Below, piece after piece: positions 39,701-49,563 of a stretch of 64,000 nt of DNA. The number at the start of each line of letters is the position of its first letter. Position 1 is the stretch's first letter. Made by a program: the position numbers and the translations under genes. The notes under the pieces are model-generated. The model saw only the letters and a program-made list of their open reading frames with translations, searched no databases and was not told the origin of the DNA. This DNA is from Trichoplusia ni (lineage: Eukaryota; Arthropoda; Insecta; Lepidoptera; Noctuidae): the NCBI RefSeq assembly GCF_003590095.1, contig NC_039483.1, positions 2,728,001 to 2,792,000 of the forward strand. Reading direction: 5' to 3'.

Positions 39701-42700
39701 GTTGGGTTCGAAACTAGTCGGACTATCCCGATAAATACGCGTGAATAATCCATTATTTAATAAATCATTGTAAATCTGCCTTTTGAAAGTTATTTTAATA
39801 AAAATAAAAGGACGTAATAAAATTAAAAGTAAGTAATTGCTATGAGTATCAGTTATGTAGGAGTACACTTATTGCAGTTCACAGTCAATGTTGCTATAAT
39901 ATAAAACTCTTCAGACTATAACAAATCTGTAAAATTCTTATTTAACTCCTCCCTTATTTTGCACCCTCACAAACATTTGTAAGATCAGAATCATCAGAGA
40001 AATGAAAATTGAAAAAATCTTCCAGATTCCTTTAATAAACATCGATTACCATATGAATCATAGGAGTAGGACTCAGTAAATGCATGAATAAGGTACAATA
40101 TTTACAAACCTATGCAAGCTAAAGAAATTTTTGGATAAACTCTCCTAGTTACACCGTTGTGATTGAAGAATAGTTCTACTCCACTAGGCTCCAGACATGC
40201 ACAATGCACAAATAAAACCAATTCACACATCCTTTCCATCGTAGGCGTCGCCACAATGAGGGCATTATTAAATGATTGCTGCGCTACGGATGTCCAGTCA
40301 GAACTCGTGTGAAAGGACCAAAGAATAGACTATTTGCTGAGATGTCATCGGATTGGAGATTTGCTATGATGTATATTTAGTATGAAACAATTAGTCCTGT
40401 GCCCCAATTCCGCTATTTAAAATTGCCGATGTATGAAATTGGATTCTAAATTTTACCAGCAATAATAATTAGAAATTAAGGGCATTAATATTTGCTTAAC
40501 ATTGGTGTCAGTTTTAAAGGCGACCTAAGGCATAATTACTTAGGTTTTTAACTCCCGGTGCAACAAGAGCTGTTCTTAGCGAATTATAGCTTTTCTGATA
40601 AAAATCGAAAGTGAAAATTTTTGTTTTATATAATTTTATATTATAGACTATGATTGACAAAATAAACCTATACTTTACGTATGTATTTGTATTTCAGGTG
40701 AGGTACAGCACTTTACGTTTGAGGGCACCACTAGCGACGTCACATCCATCGCTCTGTCCTTCTACTCCGGACTGTTCGCGTACAACGGATGGTAAATTAT
40801 TTTACTCACTTCATTACTTATTAGTACTTTACTTCCATCCCTTGGCATTCGTATTGCGGAGCCACGGTAGCCCTTTTAGATAATTTTAAGCAGCTGTCCC
40901 TATAAGCAGCTTTTTAAAGTATCTTGACACGTAACTTATGGCCACTATGCACAATACGCCGCGGATTCGACCAACGACCACAATTCGCCAATTACACTTT
41001 AACGCAAATGTTTGCTAAAAGCTGCTAAATATGTATGTGTGACTATAAGGCCTGATTCGCACGGGAGCTTTTTTAACGCGCGTTAAAAAAGCTCCCGTGC
41101 GAATCAGGCCTAAATACTTGTTCTAAATCTGGGCGTTAGATTTGAGTTCTTGTGATTGATAGAGTAAATATTTGTAACATCCCTCACGAAAAAGGGTTAA
41201 ATCCAAAATTAATAAGATTGGTTTCAGTTCCAAGCCAGATCAATTATAATACTTACGAAAAATAATAATGTGATAGGTAATAGTCAGCAATCCCCAAGAC
41301 CCGAAAAGATTTCTTTGAAAAAAAATCACTGGTATAAAGCTTAATCTTACCTCCAACCCACCAGGAACTACCTGAACTTCATCATCGAGGAGTTGAAGGA
41401 CCCCGTGAGGAACCTGCCGCGCGCCATCGCCATCTCCTGTACCCTGGTCACCGTGGTGTACACCTTCACTAATGTCGCGTTTTACACCACGTTGTCTCCC
41501 ACCGAGGTAAGCTGGTAGACAATCTAGGTAGGCTGTAGAGTAATAGGAAGTCAAAGAAAATAGTAAATCGAAATAAAATTATAAATAAGTTTTATTTCAA
41601 TAGATAAAACTCAGGTAAATCTGAAAAAATAAGGGAGCACGGTAGTGTCGCACCGCCAAGTCTAGCAATAAAACGTATTTTTTTGCTTCTTTTTTAATAG
41701 TGGTAATTATTTTCATAGGTGCTAGGATCCGCGGCTGTAGCTGTGACATTTGCTGAGCGTCTGTTCGGCTGGTTCGCGCTCTCCATCCCGCTGTTCGTGG
41801 CGGCTTCAACCTTCGGAGCCGTCAACGGAGTGCTGCTCACTTCTTCAAGGTTTGTGAGATTTTGTTAATAAAAGTACATTTTTGAATGAGTTTAAAGAAG
41901 GATAGATGAAGTGTTGTTAGCCTCGGATATTTCAGCAATCTGTAATCTTCCGTATTTTTTTTAATAGAAACAATTACTTAACATTTTAAAATGTTAAGTA
42001 ATGCCATGCCAATGCCGAATTCAATTGCAAAAAATAACCATACGCTGAGCTCACAGATTGGATACATATCGGATTTTCGCCAAATAAAACTACACCAGCC
42101 CTCTTCAAATGCATGAGACAGAGCCTAGCACTAGTGCATACCACAACTCTAGGCACTCGCCACTAACACCTACAATGAATCCTAGTTTAATTCTCTTGCA
42201 CCTTTTTTTTTTGTTCGAGTTAAAACTCTTATGACTTTAACACACGCCGATGGCACGGCGAGGGTATATGTCGGACACCCACCGACTAAAAACACCCCGG
42301 GCCCCTTCTACTGCCTGAACCAGAACCACGGGGTCAGTCGCGCATGCTCAGCGCGACTCTGGCCTATGTCCTGTTGGACTTCTTCTCGAAAAAAAGGCAA
42401 CCCCTCATTCCTCGTAAGAACAAATTCTCTTGTTCCTGCCTTACCCCTGTACGATTAGCTCCCTCATACACCTAGGATCAATCCTTGTCCCTGTGTAACC
42501 GGTCGGTCCCCTCGTGCAGACTGTTCTACGCGGGCGCGGCGCAGGGCCAGATGCCGGAGATGCTGACGATGGTGAGCGCGCGCGCGACGCCGGCCGCCGC
42601 CGTGCTGGCCGTGGCGCTGCTCTCGCTCGTCTACCTCACCGTCTCCGACATCTACGCGCTCATCAACTACGTCGGCTTCGCTACCTGGGTGAGTGCAAGT

Positions 42701-45043
42701 AGCTGTACAAAGTAGACTATAGTCTGTATTAAAAAAATCTAAATAGCCACGTTTTTAAATGTCAGATTTTATCAAATTTTGGCAGTTTTTTATAAGTAGT
42801 TGTAAATTGCATTGTCATCGGGTTTGAAGCTACCCTGAAAATTTCAGCCTGTTAGCTTATCGGGAAGTGCCTCAAAATTGAGTTGCAAAAATCCAACCTG
42901 AACGACAAACAAACAAACATAACGTAAGAAATTAATTACACATTTTACTGTAGTACACTTAAAGGTTTTGTAAATTGCCGTTTGAAAGTTTTCAGATCCA
43001 TTTTTGTTCCTAGAATGGTGTTTAGGCTTACTGGAAGGTTTTAGGATACGAAATACTAAACAGTCTAACAGTTTTAGAATTGATCAAGCAAGGTATACAT
43101 AGAGAAAGCTTAGGATCAAAAGTCCTGCGTCGTGTTTTACAGTTATTATAAACTATGGGACGAAAGTTAACACGGAAGCGTTACAGCCAAGGTCAGCCAA
43201 AAATAATAATGAAACCTTTCATTTTAACTGATATTTTTACACGCAAGAATGTGGCTTTTATTACAGCTATATTATTTTATGATTACTATAATTATTTAAT
43301 TTTAGTTTGGTACTTATATTGCACTATCTTACTCGAAGCCTAAATATTGCATTCTATATTATGTGTAGTTTCTTTAAAATGTTAATCAAGATATTATCAT
43401 TTATAGCACACTTCTCTTACGTAATATGGCACGAAGTGTTCAAATAGACTTATATCTATTAACATTCATATCTTTTAAACAATAAGGTAACATATAAATG
43501 AGTTGTATTTAAAAACACACACATTTGTTAACAGTTAAGTATCGGAGCGGCAGTACTCTGCTTGCCGGTGCTGAGGTACACACAACCCAACCTCGAGAGG
43601 CCCATCAAAGTCAACCTGTTCTTCCCTGGTAAGTCAATTACACTATGAAACCGGTTTCTTTGGATAATTTGCTGAAGATTTATGTCCTACGATAGCCTGA
43701 TGTCGCCAGTGATCACAAAAGAGAAGTAGTCCCGGACGGCGCGCCTGCCTGTGTATTTCACGCGCGTCTAAAAGAGAAGTTAGCAAGCTCTGTGAAGCCC
43801 ATTAGAATTTATGCCTGTCAGGCCAAAGGGATTATGTGAAAAGGTTAGGTACTGCGTAAAAAGACGTGGAGAATTGCTGGTAAAGTAACCAAATATCGCT
43901 GAAATCTTTATTTAGCATAGCTGTGAAAAAAAGTCGCTGCTCGACGCCGAGTAGAGCATCACGTTGATTTCAAAACTCGTGTATTACCTACTGAACCGTA
44001 TATACAGAATTACTATGTTTTGTACTGGAATGGTATACCGGATTTCGTGGTTTCGATTCCTACCCAGGACAAATGTTTGTGTGATGAGCACGATCATTTG
44101 TTCTGTGGCTGTGTGTGAAATATATATGTATGTTTATCAGTTGTCTAGTACTCATAATACAAGCTTTGCTTAGTTTGAGACTAGATGGCGTTGTGTGAAC
44201 GTTGTGAAATATAAAAAAAATGTAACATTTCGTTACTCCAGTGATCTACATAATCTGCACGATCCTGGTGGTGGCGTTCCCGGCGGTGGCGTCCCCCGCG
44301 GAGACGGGCGTGGGCTGCCTCATGATCCTCACGGCGGTGCCCGTCTACCTGCTGCTGCTGCACCCGCGCACCCGCCTCGGCTGTCTCAGCTCGCTCACCA
44401 GTCAGTACACTACACTCTATACTGTAGCCTGTCTAGCCAAGTCACGTTGTTACAATCGTTAGCGTTGGTGAAAACTCTAGAATGTGTGAAGATGATAGTT
44501 CCAAGTTAAGCTTATAGAAATGTCGTTTTAATACGTTTAAGCGTTTTCTATTGTCGCAAACGACTTTAGAAATGGTTATTGGATAGAAGTGCCGGATTAA
44601 GCTTTTTAGAAGGAATTAGTCATGTTTTAAATGTTGCTTTGTGCATGGACATACACAACTACTTAACAAAAAAAGCATATTAATTTTGTTTTTATTACTA
44701 AACTTCACTTTATTGAAATTGTGAACCTAATGGAAAACGCAAAACCAGATCTTTCAGAATCGAAGCTTTTTAAATTAAAATCCCACGTATTTAATTTGAA
44801 ACCGTAGCTCTAAAACTTAACGTTCTGCCACTTACTAATAATAATTGAAATTTACAGATGGCGCCACTCTTCTTGTACAGAAGATGACGTTATCAGTGAG
44901 ACCCAAAACGAAGGTAAGACATGTTTCAGAATCTACTTTACACGATAGTGTTTTGTGCTTTTTCAAGTAATTTTTTGAACTAAACCTTTTTCCTTATATA
45001 TTGTTTTTAAGCTATAATTAATATGAACTCTTTTTTCCAGTGA
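12793..45043 (+). CDS. SLC7-family amino-acid transporter light chain (LAT / y+LAT type)
   Basis: Exons: 12793-12794, 25793-26036, 31413-31556, 33123-33225, 35196-35321, 40698-40791, 41365-41506, 41719-41849, 42520-42688, 43535-43628, 44242-44400, 44858-44913, then the TGA at 45041-45043. All phases close, giving 488 aa. A hydrophilic, acidic N-terminus precedes about 12 membrane segments. GSIIGSGIF at 46-54 is the unwound TM1 substrate motif. Also visible are IGAYCYAELGTMI, RAATRVQDWFTYAKLLAL, FAYNGWNYLNFIIEELKDP and LERPIKVNL, all typical of heteromeric transporter light subunits. Cys149 in FPEC matches the cysteine that disulphide-links to the 4F2hc/CD98 heavy chain. It should exchange neutral or cationic amino acids at the plasma membrane (family knowledge); the exact SLC7A type cannot be fixed from sequence. 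The start codon is split AT|G across intron 1. Confidence 0.92.
13665..13760. promoter_or_regulatory. GC-rich motif cluster in transporter intron 1
   Basis: In strongly AT-rich DNA this stretch is GC-rich. It has TTGCGTCA (13686-13693), a C/EBP-ATF composite-like site, then CACGTG (13701-13706) and GCGTCATC (13707-13714), followed by a C-tract. It lies about 0.9 kb after exon 1. An amino-acid-responsive enhancer is a reasonable inference for an SLC7 gene but is unproven. Confidence 0.4.
15371..15475 (+). repeat. Dispersed lepidopteran repeat fragment
   Basis: It contains CCCCGACGCAAAAAGAG, then TCTGTCTGTTGCATCATAGC and GAACGGATTGAGCGATTT. This is a recurrent insect repeat core (a phase-preserved 'Kozak-less' fragment with no ORF). 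It is recognised from memory only. Confidence 0.5.
17085..17205 (+). repeat. LINE/SINE-type 3' end fragment
   Basis: It reads ATATTCTTTATTGTACACC, later ACAATGGCGGTCTTATCGCC, a common lepidopteran retroelement end. No coding capacity remains. Confidence 0.5.
17930..18005 (+). repeat. LINE 3' end with (TGA)n tail
   Basis: The frame reads W-R-A-I-G-E-A-Y-V-Q-Q-W-T-A-I-G, then a run of in-frame TGA triplets. This is the clearest copy in the window of the retrotransposon carboxyl end also seen at 8106, and in reverse near 20165, 27770 and 36000. Confidence 0.8.
18413..18730. mobile_element. Possible 318-bp MITE (TATACAGG...CCTGTATA)
   Basis: TATACAGG at 18413 is mirrored by CCTGTATA ending at 18730, followed inward by GTTGT and ACACA-type sequence. 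The interior is non-coding. The inverted end is short (about 8-12 bp), so the call is tentative. Confidence 0.4.
20160..20300 (-). repeat. LINE 3' end, minus strand
   Basis: On the minus strand the reading is PGARWVGDIL, then KAYAQQCEDKGSDDNDD, before an ATC/ATT-rich tail. This corresponds to the RWxDDI...GEAYVQQW end of lepidopteran non-LTR elements. The 100-aa ORF covering it is a remnant. Confidence 0.7.
25235..25289. repeat. 27-bp-arm foldback, intron 1
   Basis: Arms 25235-25261 and 25263-25289 are complementary at 26 of 27 positions with a 1-nt spacer; the centre is CCCAAAATTTTTGGG. It lies 500 bp before exon 2. It would make a near-continuous hairpin in RNA or a cruciform in DNA. Confidence 0.85.
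27768..27900 (-). repeat. LINE 3' end, minus strand
   Basis: The minus strand reads GAGGACAAAGGCTGGAGG before (ATGATG)n, with CCTATGCCTAGCAGCATG upstream. This is the degenerate EAYVQQ end of the same element family as 20160-20300, with an in-frame stop. Confidence 0.6.
28239..28345 (+). repeat. SINE 3' fragment
   Basis: GACTTGCATGTTTGTGAAAC, then CTCCGCGACACAT, matches the body of the SINE at 645-835. The tRNA-like head is absent. Confidence 0.55.
28808..28976 (+). repeat. tRNA-derived SINE
   Basis: The A-box-like GGATAGAAGAGTGG and B-box-like GGGTTCAATTC sit at tRNA spacing. They are followed by GACAAGTATTTGTGTGATCC and the shared body. The element ends directly against the foldback at 28977. 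Confidence 0.75.
28977..29024. repeat. Perfect 22-bp inverted repeat, 4-nt loop
   Basis: Arms 28977-28998 and 29003-29024 are perfectly complementary around ATAA. It begins exactly where the SINE at 28808-28976 ends. No terminator role is expected for a pol II intron. Confidence 0.9.
30640..30755 (+). repeat. Dispersed palindromic repeat (GCCCGACTAG type), intron 2
   Basis: It starts CTCACGTGTATTTCTCGGGA, runs through GCCCGACTAGTTTCGGACCC and CTTAGTCATGAGCTGAC, and ends CTAGTCGGGCGATCACG, so its ends are mutually inverted. Related copies lie at 39690-39760 (minus), 53758-53860 and 61628-61738. This fits a MITE-like or SINE-like family; class not settled. Confidence 0.65.
31557..33122. other. 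Transporter intron 3
   Basis: AT-rich sequence with no recognised repeat or gene. ORF 32479-32736 has no domain and is judged random. Confidence 0.5.
33312..33566 (+). repeat. 255-bp repeat, plus copy, intron 4
   Basis: It opens ACTAGCTGTTGCCCGCGACT and closes TATATTAGTATAGAT. By eye it is about 96% identical to the reverse complement of 38909-39164: about ten substitutions and one 1-bp length change. It contains a 79-aa ORF fragment shared with the other copy. This is a widespread lepidopteran repeat; the high identity suggests recent insertion. Confidence 0.85.
36001..36115 (-). repeat. LINE 3' end with (GAT)n tail, minus strand
   Basis: The minus strand reads AAAGCCTTATGTCCAGCAGT then GGACAGCTATAGGCTGC before GATGATGAT. 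It is a frameshifted version of the EAYVQQWTAIG end. Confidence 0.65.
36316..36366. repeat. Perfect 20-bp hairpin, 11-nt loop
   Basis: Arms 36316-36335 and 36347-36366 are exactly complementary with an 11-nt loop. No flanking duplication was identified. Confidence 0.85.
38909..39164 (-). repeat. 256-bp repeat, minus copy, intron 5
   Basis: The inverted partner of 33312-33566, with the same start and end on the minus strand. Together they bracket transporter exon 5 (35196-35321) and can pair over their full length in the pre-mRNA. Confidence 0.85.
39690..39760 (-). repeat. Palindromic-family repeat copy, minus strand
   Basis: GGTTGGGTTCGAAACTAGTC then CCCGATAAATACGCGTGA is the reverse of the start of the 61628-61738 and 30640-30755 elements. 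Truncated. Confidence 0.55.
41048..41111. repeat. 64-bp perfect palindrome, intron 6
   Basis: Every base from 41048 to 41111 pairs with its mirror, and there is no spacer. The outer end is AGGCCTGATTCGCACGGGAG and the centre is AACGCGCGTT. It lies between exons 6 and 7 of the transporter. It is probably a minimal foldback transposon remnant; immediate flanks do not give a clear duplication. Confidence 0.9.
42200..42500. other. GC-shifted block before transporter exon 9
   Basis: A stretch richer in C than the surrounding intron, with ACCCACCGACTAAAAACACC and CCCGGGCCCCTTCTACTGCC. It looks like an old repeat insertion, but no second copy in the window confirms this. ORF 42231-42458 is not supported as coding because it overlaps no splice-consistent exon. 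Confidence 0.35.
44035..44150 (+). repeat. SINE 3' part, transporter intron 10
   Basis: It has a B-box-like GGTTTCGATTCCTACCC, then GGACAAATGTTTGTGTGATG and the shared body. The A-box region is degenerate. Confidence 0.6.
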
Positions 45044-47940
45044 GTACTACCTAAGGAGCTAACTCTCGACAACATATCCGACCTCATCGGTACGCCATGT
45101 TTACACTCGCCTGATTGACTGAAGAGCCATCATTACAACAATTACAATACATTAATACAGCTGACTTAGATATTATTACATTAACAGTAAGTCACTAGAA
45201 GAAAACCACTACATACGTCTTTAAAATCTTTGAAAACAGTGATAAGTGGGTTATGAAAAACTTGGCTATTAACACTGCCGTGCCAACAGGTGACCTGAAA
45301 AAAAAATTGTTCTCAGCAGTAAATCAAGCAAATGTAAGGGATTTTATATGAAAACTGTTGTAAGTGACTTTCACTATAGATATAGACATGCGACTAATCG
45401 TTAGAGAGCAATGCGTTTTGTCGCACTGTCGCAGTCTATTTGTTGCTGTATCATACAATGAAATGTACTCAATTAACAAGTATATATGAATGTGTATATG
45501 TAAGTAGATAATAGTGATTGTTGAACATGTAACAAGTATACAAAATGAAGTGTTACAGCTTTATTTGCTATAAAAATGGTAAAAAGTATCGATATGACAG
45601 CGCCTGTCAGATTCATTTGTAAGAGTTCTGTCGAGGTCAACGTCTTATCGAAGAAAATTTATAGATATAAAAGTTTCTTGGGCAAAACTAAAACACTACA
45701 GATGTGTGTAAAACTGTACTAGAATCGTTGCTAGAAATACAATCATTCAATCAAAACATCTTAGTTAAATAATAGGTTCGTTGAGGTGTTTTTGACTTCT
45801 TCAATTTGGTAACTGATACCTATCATACATTCCATTTAAGTACAATTATTATAATTTCGATGATTTAAGTAAATAAATAATTAAATAAAAAGAGAATTGA
45901 AGTTAGCAAGTCTGAAATTACAAAAGACTCTTTTCTAAGATCAAATAGTAAATTTTAACTAAAGTACGTAACAATACAAAGCTTTTGTTATATTAATTGC
46001 TTATTATAATAATTTCGTGTAAAAAATTGTAGGTATATCAATTTAAAATTAAGTTTTCATATTGGACTTGGCTATGTACACTGCCGTGCATCTTCGACAT
46101 GGCTTGCTACTTGCCTAATTGAATTAAATTATTATAGCTTAATAAATCTGACACATGAAATAATATTTTGCGATCAAAATGCGAAACTTTTAATAGGTTT
46201 ACTCGTAAAATAAAATTAATAAATAATGAACAATTACTGTTAAAATACATTTTGAGTAAACCAATCAAAGGACAATATTCTAGATTTCTATATTTATAAA
46301 TGTTAGTGGTAGCTTTTGTATGCATATTACTCAACATATATTAAAATGTATAAAAAAAGCTATTAGAATTGGCGCTTAGTTCTATGTTATTTTTCTTAGT
46401 TATTTTAATCATAAATCCTATGAGATATGTACCATACCAGAGTTTAACAAAATATTGAATCTGCAAATAATATTTTAAATCGTGGTCTTTTCATTTATCT
46501 TTAGAAAAAAAAATAAAAAAATGTATTTAAATTCTATTTAAATTGAAAATCGAAATAATATTGATTTTTTAGCGATTATTTTTTCTTCTTTCGTGACGTT
46601 AAAATTAAAGTCGGTTTATTAAATAAGGTATATTTTACTTTAATTTAATTAATTTTAAATAATCGAATAAATTTGTCAGTCTGGCTGTGCTAAAATAAAA
46701 CCTAAGTGTTGCCATTCCCAAAGAGACAATTTATGATTAATTAGGGTAATTTTTTGGAGATTTTTTTGAGTGTGTGTGAATCTCATAAGTTTCTTTACCT
46801 TTCTAACATAAACCTTAAAATAGACAGCTTAATAAAAAACCGAATAAACTATTAAAACAATCTGTGGCTATCATTCGAGTGTCTACAAAATTATAGATTT
46901 TTAACTGTTTCTGTACCTACGATGGTAAAATGAAATAAATGGTAAATTGACTTGGCCAAGTTTTTGTGTGTTATAGACTAATTAAAATAATTGTGTTATT
47001 TTATGTGTCATTAAATTGCTTTCCTTATTTGAGTGAATGACGTAATGAATAATTACGTATATTATGATAGAATTTTAAGTAATATGTTTTCTGTAAAATC
47101 TTGCAGATTATTTTTACGAATCTCATAGTTAATCCAAAATATTGATGTTGTATTCCCCAAGTCAACTTTATATCCATTCATGCATTAAAATCGTGTATAA
47201 TAATTATATTTAAGCGTGTAGTCGGTCTTTTATTATTATTTGTTTGTAAATATAAAGAAAATGGGACATACTCAGACATTCCATCGAATCTACCAGTTTT
47301 TTGCTTGGTAGCTGTGTTAGTTCGTAATTATTGCGTTAAAAAGCTGTTTGTTTTATTTTATAATATTTTGATAACTTTAGTTTTGTTTTATATTCCATTT
47401 ATTACTTATATTCCATACGTTCTCAATGAATGTGTAAAAATGCACAAACAAACTTGACCGCGATGACCTATTAACTAAAAATATTTTCGTGGTTTATTTG
47501 GGCTGTATGTGAACGCTAGAATCCATTGTCTGCGGTAAATTAAGAAATCAATCCGTCATTTACCTCATCACGGAATTGCTAGAGACTTTCGACAAATAGA
47601 AATAAAGAGCTAATTATAACCGTTTCTTTTATTGCTAGGATAATGTCTTGACCAAAATATATAAAACGTAAATGTACAAGTTTCATAATAACAATGACAT
47701 AATTATAGACTTTTATCTAAGTTACGAATATAACGTATAAAATATCGCAATGTTCAATGCATTTATTTTGCTCATTTTTGTCCTTGTTTTTTATTTATGG
47801 TTAGGCGTAAATATTTTTGTTGTTTGTAAGTCGTAGGGTAATCATGTATTTGTATATCAACGTTACCTGTGTCGATGTTTCTGTTAAGCGCCATGTCTTA
47901 TGGAGACGATATGACAATAATAAATTATTGAAGAAAATCA
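45044..47940 (+). other. Transporter 3' UTR (inferred)
   Basis: AT-rich sequence with no gene after the transporter stop. Many AATAAA-like hexamers occur. The one at 47919-47924, followed by a T/G-containing stretch, would give a UTR near 2.9 kb, but earlier sites are equally possible. ORF 46107-46337 on the other strand is judged random. Confidence 0.4.
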
Positions 47941-48361
47941 TGTCATTTTATTTATACTTTTAAATCGTTGAAGTTACGAATCTATAGATTTTTTTTTGTG
48001 AAAGCTATCCCAAGTATAGATTGTAGTACTTCTCATGTAGTTAGTGTGAGCACACCTCAATTGTATAACCATTCCCTTAATATCTTTTTTGTTTAAAATC
48101 TTACTCCGCTGGCTGACAAATCCAAAATGTGCCTTCCATACGAGAGAGTGTCACCTTACCATATCGTTGGCAACAAACCGCCAGTGATAAAAAAAAAGTC
48201 CACTTGACAGTAACTAATTACTTGTAGCTTTTTTATTTTCTTAAGAAGTATAAACGAAGCAGGGTTAAGTTTAAGAAAACCAATGTTTTTTTTTGCTAGT
48301 TTAGTCTGAGTAACTACTGCTGCGTAAACCCAAATGTTGGTTTTGACGGATCCTTTAAATG

Positions 48362-48384
48362 ACAGTGACAGTTTCTGTCACTGT
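48362..48384. promoter_or_regulatory. Palindromic TGACAG element upstream of the small gene
   Basis: ACAGTGACAG, TTT, CTGTCACTGT form perfect 10-bp arms centred about 95 bp before the start codon at 48468. A protein-binding site in the promoter is plausible but inferred. Confidence 0.5.
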
Positions 48385-48467
48385 GTTGTTTACTGTTGCA
48401 CTGTGCGTCTGCCTCATGTTATTTGGTAGTTTATAGGCTTGCATAATATTGTTATAAAGTCGCCAAA

Positions 48468-48824
48468 ATGGTGAAGTTTGGTAAAAACAAGTTCAAAGCA
48501 TTAAACAAAATCGCAAAAAATCAAAAAGTCGCAGCTAGTCCGGGCGTTTCGAACAAGATATTGAAAAAGAAGATCAATGCTGAGAAAAAGGTCACTTTCC
48601 AAAAAGAGGTTTTAAAAGAGGCTGTAGCTAGCAACAGTCCACTTGTAAAGAATGTAACTTCGAGTAAAATTCTAGCGAAAAAATCAAAGAAGGTGAAAAA
48701 TGAAATTACGGCGGAAGTTCAAAGCAAGAAACCTCCAAAACCTGTGGAAAAACGGAAGAAACGCCAAAAAACGCAGATCGATGACACCAAGCTTATGTTA
48801 AGGTTAATGAATCATAGAAAATAA
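48468..48824 (+). CDS. Small lysine-rich basic protein, RBIS-like (tentative)
   Basis: A single-exon ORF of 118 codons starting in good context (GCCAAAATGG), with AATAAA at 48837-48842 just after the stop. About a third of the residues are Lys or Arg, in clusters such as KKSKKVK and KRKKRQK, so a nucleolar or nuclear location is expected. The C-terminus QIDDTKLMLRLM resembles the VDEATRLMALL end of the ribosome-biogenesis factor RBIS (C8orf59), and the N-terminus is similarly basic (KNKFKALNKIAKNQK). The match is weak and from memory; I do not assign a function firmly. It lies downstream of the transporter on the same strand with its own promoter-like palindrome. Coding status is supported by length, context, poly(A) signal and biased composition. 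Confidence 0.75.
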   Translation: MVKFGKNKFKALNKIAKNQKVAASPGVSNKILKKKINAEKKVTFQKEVLKEAVASNSPLVKNVTSSKILAKKSKKVKNEITAEVQSKKPPKPVEKRKKRQKTQIDDTKLMLRLMNHRK

Positions 48825-48842
48825 ATGATGTAGGATAATAAA

Positions 48843-49560
48843 TAAGTTAAGCCCAACTTGTGTTTTTCTTTAATAGGATGGCTTTAGTAGCTCAGTATTT
48901 TGGATAACGAGAAATTCTTGCGAAGATCTTGAATCAATAGCACCCTGTTGCGCAGAAAAGATCCAGCCAGTTAAGCAGATAAAAAAAAATTGATACAGGC
49001 TTGTATGGCCTATTGCACTACATAATTTCAAATAGGTACTGTATCATATGATTTTAATGTAAACTAGAGTGCCTATTACCAAATGCTGTATCTAATGAGT
49101 ATTAAAAATGTTATAGTTTCTTTTCTTTCAAGTGAAGCTAACATCATTACCTTCCGTCTGTACTGATTTTGGACAAGGTTAGAGTAATGATGTTCAGCAC
49201 AGCTAGGGGCGGAGATATTTTTTCTAAAAAAGGTGGTTCTTTTCACTGTTTCTTGTTCCCATCAAAAGGAGCATTTTCTTCACAATGTTTTTTGTATGAG
49301 TAGCCCAAAATATACAGTATACACATAGCCCTTTGTCCTTCTTGTTCCTGTAGGACACTTCTCTTTTTTAATACATCACATAGAGACCTTTAGTACCTGC
49401 TTTCCGCTCCTAAGGTGATCTACTGACCAATTGTAATTTTTAGTACTGATAAACAAGTTATAGATACATTCTTTCATAGAAATCTTTATAGTTAATAATA
49501 CTACCATATTACTATAGGAAGGAGATGAGAAAGAAAATTAACACAAATATCAAAATGATT
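48843..49560. other. Intergenic, convergent 3' ends
   Basis: Between the small gene and the 3' end of Pep. No ORF or repeat was recognised. Confidence 0.5.
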
Positions 49561-49563
49561 GCT

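Larger units (their letters stand above)
35322..40697. other. Transporter intron 5 (5.4 kb)
   Basis: Repeat-rich, non-coding. It holds a minus-strand LINE end (36001-36115), a 20-bp-arm hairpin (36316-36366), an imperfect inverted pair (12-bp arms at 37910-37921 and 37946-37957), the inverted 256-bp repeat (38909-39164) and a palindromic-family copy (39690-39760). The rest is unremarkable AT-rich DNA. Confidence 0.55.
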
